DNA of 41,086 nucleotides, from assembly GCA_023150845.1 (NCBI GenBank), contig JAKLKD010000029.1:1-41086 (forward strand). The letters run 5' to 3'. The notes below the pieces were generated by a model. It was not told where the DNA came from. It searched no databases and worked only from the letters and a program-made list of their open reading frames with translations. Origin of the DNA: Myxococcota bacterium (GTDB lineage Bacteria > Myxococcota_A > UBA796 > CAJQPC01). A program made the translations under genes and the position numbers. Shown here one piece after another: positions 24,373 to 30,796 of the stretch; positions within the stretch are counted from its first letter, which is position 1; every line of letters starts with the position of its first letter.

Positions 24373-25396
24373 GCAGCTTGGGCTGGCGGTCCACGGTGTA
24401 GAGGCCCCAGTGCTTCTCTGCGCCCAGGGGGTCGGCGGGGTCCCCCTTCCAGGGCTCGTCGAAGGCCTCGAAGATGAAGGTGGTGACCTTGGCCTGGGCC
24501 GCCCAGGCCATGAGGTCTGAGACATAACGCCGCTGCGCCTCTTCGTTGGCCCGGTCGCCGAACTCGCTGGCGACCGTGGCCCAGCCGGCCTCGCCGATCA
24601 CGATCGGCAGGGTCGGCACCGCGGCGTGCACCCGCCCCAGGTTGTCTAGGGTGTAAGGCATGGCCTCCTCCAAGGTCTTCTCTTCCCATTGGGGGTAGGT
24701 GTGCACCATCAAGAAGTCCACCACGGGCGCCAACACCTGGCCCTGCTCGGCCCAGACGACGTAGTTGTCCGCCGTGCTCACGGGCTGGTCCACGGCGTCC
24801 CGGACCTGCCGCAGGTACTCCACCATGGCCTCGGTGCGGACCATGTGGTCGCCCCAGCTCACCAGCGCCTCGTTGCCGACGTTCACCGCGACGATGGTGT
24901 CCGGGTAGGCCTGGGCCAGGGTGATGAGGCGGGCGACCTCCTCGCGGTTGGCCAGGGTGTTGGCGGCGAGCTCAGCCTCAGGGATGGGCTCGGTGAGCCA
25001 GGCGCAGCCCTCGTGGTTGCTGACCTCGGCCTGCAGCCAGGCGCCGAGCAAGACCCGGACGGGCCGCCCGTCGGCCACGATCACGTCGAGCACCCGGCGA
25101 GACAGCTCCCCGGCGTCGTAGAGGCGGATGAGGCCGAAGCCGTCGCGCTGCAAGAGGTCGAGATCCTCCCGGATCTGCTCCGCCGAGGGGTAGACCGCGC
25201 CTTGCCCCTGGTCGGGGTGCTGGCCCTCGCGGTAGCCGGAGTACGCGATGGCGAGGTGTGTCCCGGCGATCAGGGCCTCAGGCGCCTGGGCGATGGCTGA
25301 GGCGGGCGCGGCCGCCGGGGGCAGCGGGCCCGGCCGAGCGCAGGAGATCAGGACGAGGGCGAGGAGGGGGGCGGAGCGGCGAGAGAGGGAGTTCAT
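24299..25396 (-). CDS. GH17-like endo-beta-1,3-glucanase lipoprotein
   Basis: A 365-residue lipoprotein (LISC, Cys19) with a clan GH-A fold of family GH17 type: LAIAYSGYREGQHPDQG lead, acid/base Glu176 in VNVGNEAL, DFLMVHTYPQWE, nucleophile Glu269 in IVIGEAGWAT, and the late block FIFEAFDEPWKGD...EKHWGLY typical of bacterial GH17. It would act on beta-1,3-glucan at the envelope. It is transcribed toward the transporter, so it has its own promoter, and the last 74 bases (about 24 C-terminal residues, Pro/Ser-rich and past the fold) lie antisense to the transporter end. GH17 enzymes may also transfer glucan chains, so a branching or remodelling role remains possible. Confidence 0.88.
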   Translation of the reverse strand: MNSLSRRSAPLLALVLISCARPGPLPPAAAPASAIAQAPEALIAGTHLAIAYSGYREGQHPDQGQGAVYPSAEQIREDLDLLQRDGFGLIRLYDAGELSRRVLDVIVADGRPVRVLLGAWLQAEVSNHEGCAWLTEPIPEAELAANTLANREEVARLITLAQAYPDTIVAVNVGNEALVSWGDHMVRTEAMVEYLRQVRDAVDQPVSTADNYVVWAEQGQVLAPVVDFLMVHTYPQWEEKTLEEAMPYTLDNLGRVHAAVPTLPIVIGEAGWATVASEFGDRANEEAQRRYVSDLMAWAAQAKVTTFIFEAFDEPWKGDPADPLGAEKHWGLYTVDRQPKLLMRAPPPSLGGPLGSSEPPALTPR

Positions 25397-25506
25397 ACGG
25401 CCTTATAGCGGGTCGGCGGGGGTTGTTGCAGGGCGCGGTTCAGGAGCCTCCCAACCCACCCCAGGCCCCCGCCTTGAGGCCGCCCGCCACCCCCCGATCC
25501 TCCCCC

Positions 25507-25562
25507 AAACTTTTTTCTTGTTCAGAGTGGCATACGTTATCTTTGGCGCTACTATACAGGGT
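25507..25562 (+). promoter_or_regulatory. AT-rich promoter region of the 25563 gene
   Basis: A locally AT-rich stretch between two divergent genes contains TTGTTC (25518-25523), TTATCT (25537-25542) and TATACA (25553-25558). No pair has ideal spacing. TATACA ends 4 bases before the ATG, which would make the message leaderless. Treat it as a region, not as defined elements. Confidence 0.35.
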
Positions 25563-27038
25563 ATGTACACACCTCGACCCGCTCACCTCCTCCTCGTCCT
25601 CCCCCTCCTCGCCGCTTGCGGCAAAGACCCGGTCGTCCTCACGGGCGAAGCCATCGGGAGCTGCTCCTACGAGAGCCCCTTCTCCGGTGAGCCCGAGTGT
25701 ATGGAGTTCTTCGACGCCGAGATCGCCTCGGCCCAGGAGACCTGCGACGGCTACGGCGCCGAGCTCAGGGTGGACGAACCCTGTGCAATTGAGGAGGTGC
25801 TCGGCACCTGCACCTACGTCTCCGACGGCATGCAGGTCCGCACCACCGTCGAGGGCGACGACCCCTCGAAGTGTGGCAACCAGCGCTTCGGCTGCGAGAC
25901 CTTCGCCCGCGGCGTGTGGACCCCGGGCGCCAACTGCGACGGCGCCGATGAGATCGTCGTCCTGGAGGACCCCTTCCCCCTCCCCGAGCGGGTCTGCGTA
26001 GACCCCTTGCCCGGCGAGCCTGAAGGCCAGTCCGAAGACGGCCAGGTCTGCACCTGGCAGATCGTCTCCGGCGCGACCGAGGAGGGCCGCCACTTCTCCG
26101 ACTACGCCGACTGCGACATCATCCGCCGCCAGCGCCCCTACGGCGCCGCCCCGGCGAACGCCCGGGCCAACGAGCCCGACCCCCGCATGGACGACCCGGC
26201 CTACGTCGCCGAGGTTGATTGGGTGCGTGACCAACTTCGCGCGGGCTCCTGCGACTGCTGCCACTCCTCCGCCGCGCCGAACGGCCCCGCCATCTTCGAC
26301 GCCGAGTTTGAGGGCAACCTCCTCAACCAGTTCAACGACCGTGGCCTCGCCATGGCCGCGGGCTGGATCCCCACCATCGGCTTCGGCACCTACCCACCTG
26401 AAGAGAACAACGGCTTCGAGCGCTCCTCCCCCGAGGATCCCTACCTCTCCATCATCCCCACCACGGACCAGGCGCGGATGATGGCGATCTTTGAGGACGA
26501 GCTCCTCTACCGTGGCCGCACCATCGAGGAGTTCGTGGACGACGTCTACGGCGCCGGCCCCCTGGACGAGCAGCTCAACTACCAGCCCACCCAGTGCTCC
26601 GAGGCCGAGGGCATCGACGAGGACGGCGTCATCCGCTGGGCCCCGGGCCGCGCCCGCTACATCTACGTCCTGGAGAAGGGCTCCCTGTCGCCGACGGTTC
26701 CGCCGAACCTCGACACCCCGGACGGCACGATCTGGCGCGTGGACCTCCCCCGGGACGGCTCCCCGGTGTTCTCCGAGTCGGTGATCTACGGCGAGGTGCC
26801 CGAGGGCATGGTGCAGGTCTACCCCGAGAGCGGCGCCCCGGCGGCCCTTGAGCCGGGCAAGGAGTACTACCTCTACGTCACTGCCGACATCCTCTACCCG
26901 ATCTCCCGCTGCGTGTTCACCGCCGGGGAGTCTGAGGGTCGCGGGGGCTGCAGCAGCGTCGAGTCCGGCCCCTCCGGCGCCGTCGCGGGCCTCGTCTTGG
27001 GCCTAGCCCTCGCCGCTCGCCGTCGCCGGAGCGCCTGA
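25563..27038 (+). CDS. Lipoprotein with MYXO-CTERM-like tail and CxxCH motif
   Basis: A 491-residue secreted protein. N-terminal lipobox LAAC (Cys19). Many cysteines in residues 30-220 suggest disulfides. CDCCH (230-234) is a CxxCH-type heme-binding motif, though it may be only a Cys cluster. The C-terminus is a sorting-type tail: Gly462-Cys463-Ser, about 18 hydrophobic residues and RRRR, matching the MYXO-CTERM pattern thought to be cleaved and anchored on the cell surface. Having both an N-terminal lipobox and this tail is odd. The central part (FERSSPEDPYLSIIPTTDQARM) looks conserved but I cannot name it. ATG 25563 has only a tight AGGG before it. Not obviously part of the glucan locus. 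Confidence 0.8.
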   Translation: MYTPRPAHLLLVLPLLAACGKDPVVLTGEAIGSCSYESPFSGEPECMEFFDAEIASAQETCDGYGAELRVDEPCAIEEVLGTCTYVSDGMQVRTTVEGDDPSKCGNQRFGCETFARGVWTPGANCDGADEIVVLEDPFPLPERVCVDPLPGEPEGQSEDGQVCTWQIVSGATEEGRHFSDYADCDIIRRQRPYGAAPANARANEPDPRMDDPAYVAEVDWVRDQLRAGSCDCCHSSAAPNGPAIFDAEFEGNLLNQFNDRGLAMAAGWIPTIGFGTYPPEENNGFERSSPEDPYLSIIPTTDQARMMAIFEDELLYRGRTIEEFVDDVYGAGPLDEQLNYQPTQCSEAEGIDEDGVIRWAPGRARYIYVLEKGSLSPTVPPNLDTPDGTIWRVDLPRDGSPVFSESVIYGEVPEGMVQVYPESGAPAALEPGKEYYLYVTADILYPISRCVFTAGESEGRGGCSSVESGPSGAVAGLVLGLALAARRRRSA

Positions 27039-27101
27039 GCGGACCTTGGAGGCTGGCCCATCCTGGTGTATCCTGAGCCCAGAACAAGCTCGGGAGCGAC
27101 C

Positions 27102-27971
27102 ATGATGGGCCACTTCACCGCGCGCGCCGCCGCCCCCGCACCGACCGCGAGGCGCCCCGCCGCGTCCGCAACCGACCCTCTGCGGCCCTCCCTCGTGGAC
27201 CCCCTCGCCGCCCACGCCGGGATGTTCCCGACGGTCCAACGAAAGACCGACATCCGCCACACCACACAGTCGTTCAGCTACGTCCCGCCCAACAAGCTCT
27301 CCGAGAAGAACCCGAGCAAAGCCACACAGACCGTCGCCTCGACGATGGAGGCCTGGCTCGACCCCAACGACCCCGTGGTCGGCTCGGCGCCCGGCGACGA
27401 CCAGACGGACATGATGACCTCGCTCAAGGCGCGGTACAATCTAAAGCCCCACCAGCTCGTGAAGGGCCACCTGCTCAACCACGACCTCGGCGGCTACGGC
27501 GTGGCCGAGAACCTCTTCCCCATCACCAAACAGGCCAACGGCGAGCACCTCGCTTACGCCGAGTACAGCGTGAAGGAGGCCCTGAGCGTGGCGCGGAGCG
27601 GCACAGACGGCATCGACGGCGTGTACTACTACGTCAACGCCATCGGCCCCCTCGACGACGAGAGCTTTGACCAGACGTCGCACCTCGTCTGTAGCGCAAG
27701 CTACGTGAAGGACATCGACGACAAACGAAAGATCGGCAAGAGCGTCGTGAACGTCACCATTAACTCCGACGTGGCCTCGCCCTCAGGACAGTTTGATGAG
27801 TACGTCGATGATGAGACGGGGGCCATCGTAGAGTCGGCCAAGAACCCCGGCGCGCTAAGCTCGTGGGCGCACAAAGGAAAAGGCGCCAACCCCGCCCCCT
27901 ACAACCACAAGACCTTCCGCGAAGAGCAAGGCTTCGACGGCAGCAAAAAGACCCACATCGTCGTGGGCTGA
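27102..27971 (+). CDS. Nuclease-like putative effector/toxin
   Basis: A 289-residue protein with no signal peptide. Residues 1-50 are Ala/Pro-rich and end in VQRKTD, a feature shared with leaders of DUF4157-type proteins that travel in extracellular contractile injection systems. The core (about 118-150) reads LVKGHLLNHDLGGYGVAENL then Asn146: the GH...N...GG...N...P pattern of DNA/RNA non-specific (beta-beta-alpha metal) nucleases, with His123 as the likely catalytic base. The Lys/Tyr-richer composition differs from its neighbours, which hints at transfer. No injection-system gene and no immunity gene is next to it. GGGAG lies 5 bases before ATG 27102. Function is inferred; a non-toxic cargo protein is possible. 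Confidence 0.6.
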   Translation: MMGHFTARAAAPAPTARRPAASATDPLRPSLVDPLAAHAGMFPTVQRKTDIRHTTQSFSYVPPNKLSEKNPSKATQTVASTMEAWLDPNDPVVGSAPGDDQTDMMTSLKARYNLKPHQLVKGHLLNHDLGGYGVAENLFPITKQANGEHLAYAEYSVKEALSVARSGTDGIDGVYYYVNAIGPLDDESFDQTSHLVCSASYVKDIDDKRKIGKSVVNVTINSDVASPSGQFDEYVDDETGAIVESAKNPGALSSWAHKGKGANPAPYNHKTFREEQGFDGSKKTHIVVG

Positions 27972-27981
27972 CCACCGCCGC

Positions 27982-29241
27982 TTACGCCCCCTTCGCCACC
28001 TCGGGCAGCCGCAGACGCACCCGCAGGCCGCCGCCGGGCCGGGCCTCGGCGATGAGCGCGCCGCCGTGGACCTCGGCGACCCGACGGGCGATGAACAGCC
28101 CGAGGCCGAGCCCACCCGTCGATTTGTTTCGGCTCGACTCCACACGGAAGAATGGCTCGGCGAGGCGCGCGAGGCCCTCCGGGGGCACGCCGGGGCCCTC
28201 GTCCTCGACGATGAGCTCGCCGCCCTGGGCGATAAGGCGGGCGGCGGTGCCCGGCGGGGTGTAGCGGCCGACGTTTCGAAGGAGGTTCTCCAGGGCCCGC
28301 AGCAGCAGGCGGCGGTCTCCTTGCAGCATGAACCCCTCGCCCTCCAGAGTGAGCTTGTGGTCCGGCAGCGGCGCCCGGCGCGCGGCCTCCTCGATGAGTG
28401 AGCGGGCGCCGAGGGGCTCCAGGCTGAGGCGGGCGGCGCCGAGCTCCAGGCGGCTCAGCTCGGCGAGCTCCCCGACGAGCTCATCCAGCTCGATGAGGTC
28501 CCCCTCCATCGCCGCCACCCGGTCTTCAGAGGCGCCGCTGTCGCGCAAAAGCTCCAGCTCCAGGCGCATCCGGGTGAGCGGCGTGCGCAGCTCGTGGGAG
28601 ATCGCCGCCATCAGCTCCTTCTCCCGGCGGAGCATGCCGTCGATACGCTCGGCGAGGCGGTTGAAGCCCCGGGCGGCGTCCTGCAGCTCCTTGGGCCCCT
28701 GCACGGGCAGGCGGTGGCCGAGGTCACCCTCAGCCATACGGTCCATCGCCGTGAGCGCGACGTCTAAGGGCCGGCTCACCGAGCGCGCCAAGACCGCGCC
28801 CAGGGCCGTCGCCGCGGCGGCCAAGAGGCTCAGGCCTAGCCAGAAGCGTCGACGCGGGCGCTCCAGGTCCAAGGAGGGCCGCACCCCCAGCCAGGCGCCG
28901 TCGGTCTGCTGCACGGCGACGACGCCGCCCCGGCGACGGCCGCCCAAGGCGACCTCGTGGCCGCGCAGGTTCACCCGCCGCCCCCGGGCGCGGGGGCCAT
29001 CAGGCAGCTCGGTGATCTCGAGGTCCAGGCGGCTGGCCAGCTCGCTCGGGTCCTCCCCCGCCTCGACCTGCTCGACGACGGTTACGGCCTGGTGGGCGAG
29101 CTGGTCGCCGAGCTCACGCTCCAAGGGGCGCAGCACGGCCTGGGTCATCGTGAGGCCGACGGCGAGGGACGACAGCACCACGGCGACGGCCACGCTGAGC
29201 GTGAGGCGCGCCCGGAGCGACAGGCCCGAGAGCCGGCTCAT
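27982..29241 (-). CDS. Sensor histidine kinase (Cpx-like)
   Basis: A 419-residue inner-membrane kinase. Membrane helices at about 12-34 and 133-152 flank a periplasmic sensor of about 98 residues. HAMP about 153-205, HisKA with phospho-acceptor His216 in AAISHELRTPL, and HATPase with Asn319 and Asn323 (ALENLLRNVGRYTPPG), DEGPGVP and GGLGLGLFIARR. All kinase motifs are intact. It starts in the stop codon of the regulator gene (ATGA overlap), so the pair is co-translated. The Spy/CpxP-like gene upstream in the same direction suggests envelope-stress sensing, with the periplasmic protein as a possible inhibitor (inference from Cpx). Confidence 0.92.
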   Translation of the reverse strand: MSRLSGLSLRARLTLSVAVAVVLSSLAVGLTMTQAVLRPLERELGDQLAHQAVTVVEQVEAGEDPSELASRLDLEITELPDGPRARGRRVNLRGHEVALGGRRRGGVVAVQQTDGAWLGVRPSLDLERPRRRFWLGLSLLAAAATALGAVLARSVSRPLDVALTAMDRMAEGDLGHRLPVQGPKELQDAARGFNRLAERIDGMLRREKELMAAISHELRTPLTRMRLELELLRDSGASEDRVAAMEGDLIELDELVGELAELSRLELGAARLSLEPLGARSLIEEAARRAPLPDHKLTLEGEGFMLQGDRRLLLRALENLLRNVGRYTPPGTAARLIAQGGELIVEDEGPGVPPEGLARLAEPFFRVESSRNKSTGGLGLGLFIARRVAEVHGGALIAEARPGGGLRVRLRLPEVAKGA

Positions 29242-29948
29242 GAGGCGCCTTGGCTGGGCAAGAGGTAACCGACGCCGCGCACGGTCTTGATGAGGGTCGG
29301 GTGTTTGGGGTCGTCGCCGAGCTTCCGGCGCAGGTGGCTGACGTGTACGTCGACGCTGCGCTCAAAGGCCGCGTAGTCTTCGCCCCGGGCCAGCTCCATG
29401 AGCCGCTCCCGGGGGATGACACGCCCGGCGTTGGCGACCAAGGTGCGTAAGATGTCGAACTCCGTCGTGGTCAGCTCGATGAGCGCGCCGTCGAGGCGGG
29501 CCTCCCGGCGGTCGGGGTCTACGCTCACGGGGCCAGCGGTCAGGGGCGCGTTGTCTTCAGCGGGCGCGGGGGCGGCCCGGCGCAGCACGGCCTGGATGCG
29601 GGCGAGGAGCTCCCGGGGGTTAAAGGGCTTGGGCAGGTAGTCGTCCGCGCCGAGCTCCAGGCCCACGATGCGGTCGAGCTCATCCCCCCGGGCCGTGAGC
29701 ATGATGATGGGCACCCGCGATGTCGCACGAATGATGCGACAGACCTCAAAGCCGTCTTTGCCCGGCATCATCACGTCGAGCACGACGAGGTCCGGGGGCG
29801 CGGCCCGGAGCTTCTGCAGGCCGCTCTCCCCGTCCGGCGCCGTGTCCACCGTGTAGCCGCGCCCGCCGAGGTACTCAGCGAGCAGGCTGCGGGTGCGAGG
29901 GTCATCATCGAAGATGAGCAGGCGAGACACGGCGCCCTCGTGAGTCAT
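29238..29948 (-). CDS. OmpR-family response regulator (CpxR-like)
   Basis: A 236-residue regulator: receiver domain 8-122 with acidic DDD (14-16), phospho-Asp58 in VVLDVMMPG, Thr85 and Lys107 in LPKPF; winged-helix DNA-binding domain about 133-232 with ELTTTEFDILRTLV and DVHVSHLRRKLGDDP..IKTVRGVGYLL. The start could be ATG 29948, which lacks a clear ribosome site, or the in-frame GTG 29930, which has GAGGG but close spacing; both keep the receiver intact. It controls, by inference, its own gene and the Spy-like gene. The upstream spacer holds a long tandem repeat. Confidence 0.93.
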   Translation of the reverse strand: MTHEGAVSRLLIFDDDPRTRSLLAEYLGGRGYTVDTAPDGESGLQKLRAAPPDLVVLDVMMPGKDGFEVCRIIRATSRVPIIMLTARGDELDRIVGLELGADDYLPKPFNPRELLARIQAVLRRAAPAPAEDNAPLTAGPVSVDPDRREARLDGALIELTTTEFDILRTLVANAGRVIPRERLMELARGEDYAAFERSVDVHVSHLRRKLGDDPKHPTLIKTVRGVGYLLPSQGAS

Positions 29949-29953
29949 GAATT

Positions 29954-30043
29954 AACACGACAAATGTGACCGTTGCGACAAAAGCGACCGATGCGACAGT
30001 TGTGACCGCCGCGGCCGCCCCGACCGAGGCGACCGCCGCGAGC
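29954..30043. repeat. Tandem 9/18-bp repeat before the regulator gene
   Basis: Five 18-bp units in a row, each made of two 9-bp halves with core GYGAC: 29954-29971 and 29972-29989 and 29990-30007 are clear (for example GTTGCGACAAAAGCGACC), 30008-30025 and 30026-30043 are decayed and more GC-rich. On the minus strand each clear unit begins GGTC and contains TGTCG. They lie between the Spy-like and regulator genes and reach within 6 bases of the regulator start. OmpR-family proteins bind direct repeats, so these may be operators. Confidence 0.7.
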
Positions 30044-30054
30044 CCAGGGGCCGC

Positions 30055-30552
30055 TCAGCGGGCGCGACCGCCCTTGCCGCCCTTGCCGTCCGGGGGGCCG
30101 CCGTTGGCCTCGTGCTCGGCGCGGCGGGCCTCATGCTCCTCCTTGAGGTCGCGCATGCCGTCCACGAAGGCCGCGCGCTGGGCGTCATCGAAGGTAGCGT
30201 GCAGCTCCAGGACGGCGTCGGCGCGCTCGTGGGCCTCCTCACGCTTCTGGTCGAGCATGTCGTCCACGAGGTCGTGGACCTTCTTGGTGTCGGGCTTGGG
30301 CTTCTCCAGCTCGGCCAACATCGCCTCGACGATGGCGTCCTTGTTGGCGCGGTTCGCCTCGTTGTCGGCGCGGCCCTCCTCGCGGAGCTCCATGGCGAGG
30401 GCCTTCTGGTCCTCGCTGAGGTTCAGCGAACGAATGAGCTCGTGGAAGCCATGGCCGCCGAAGCCCGCGGGGCCGCCGCCCGCGACGGCGACGCCGCCTG
30501 CGGTGAGGGCGAGAAGACCGGCGGTGAGGGCGACACGAATCGAGCGGGTCAT
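30055..30552 (-). CDS. Spy/CpxP-family periplasmic protein
   Basis: A 165-residue protein: signal peptide 1-24 (ending GVAVA), then an all-helical, highly charged body. The two LTxxQ-type motifs of the family appear as LNLSEDQ (about 43-49) and FDDAQRAAF in the C-terminal half. Spy and CpxP are ATP-independent chaperones or stress sensors of the periplasm. The tail is Gly/Lys/Arg-rich. ATG 30552 has GGAGAA 6 bases upstream. The regulator gene follows 106 bases later in the same direction. This gene order, chaperone then regulator then kinase, supports a Cpx-like stress module. Confidence 0.85.
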   Translation of the reverse strand: MTRSIRVALTAGLLALTAGGVAVAGGGPAGFGGHGFHELIRSLNLSEDQKALAMELREEGRADNEANRANKDAIVEAMLAELEKPKPDTKKVHDLVDDMLDQKREEAHERADAVLELHATFDDAQRAAFVDGMRDLKEEHEARRAEHEANGGPPDGKGGKGGRAR

Positions 30553-30573
30553 GAGGTTCTCCGTTGTTGAGCG

Positions 30574-30591
30574 GGACAGCACATCCTGTCC
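30574..30591. promoter_or_regulatory. Inverted repeat before the Spy-like gene
   Basis: GGACAG (30574-30579) and CTGTCC (30586-30591) form perfect 6-bp arms around 6 bases, 22 bases upstream of the Spy-like start. It could be an operator for a dimeric regulator or a leader hairpin. Confidence 0.4.
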
Positions 30592-30657
30592 ACGCTCTGA
30601 ATCTACGGCGCGGGTGTTGAGGGCCTGTGTGATGCGCCCAAAGAGGCGTGAGGAAGT

Positions 30658-30672
30658 GTGAAGGATTGTAAA
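30658..30672. promoter_or_regulatory. CpxR-box-like site
   Basis: GTGAAGGATTGTAAA matches the CpxR consensus GTAAA-N5-GTAAA at 9 of 10 defined bases. It lies 106 bases upstream of the Spy/CpxP-like gene and in front of the divergent ATPase gene, in a rare AT-rich patch. Use of the enterobacterial consensus here is an inference. Confidence 0.4.
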
Positions 30673-30684
30673 GGTGGCGCGCTC

Positions 30685-30694
30685 GCTTGCAAGC
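30685..30694. promoter_or_regulatory. 10-bp palindrome with promoter-like TTGCAA
   Basis: GCTTGCAAGC is a perfect palindrome. Its TTGCAA (30687-30692) is followed after 17 bases by TACACA (30710-30715), a weak candidate promoter for the ATPase gene at 30797. Confidence 0.25.
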
Positions 30695-30796
30695 ACAACA
30701 CCGTTGATGTACACAGAAGATCCCCTCCTCGGCGCTCGCCGAACCCTCCCGCCGCTCCTCCTCATCCTCCCCGCCGCGCCCTCCTCGGAGCCTCCT

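Noticed and set aside
25414-25473. Long-range G/C stem in the GH17 to 25563 gap
   Set aside because: An 8-bp pure G/C match across 43 bases is expected by chance in DNA of this composition.
27102-27971. A full contractile injection system locus
   Set aside because: No sheath, tube, baseplate or AAA ATPase gene of that type is near; the large ATPase at 30797 is a different kind. The leader also lacks the HExxH of a full DUF4157 domain.
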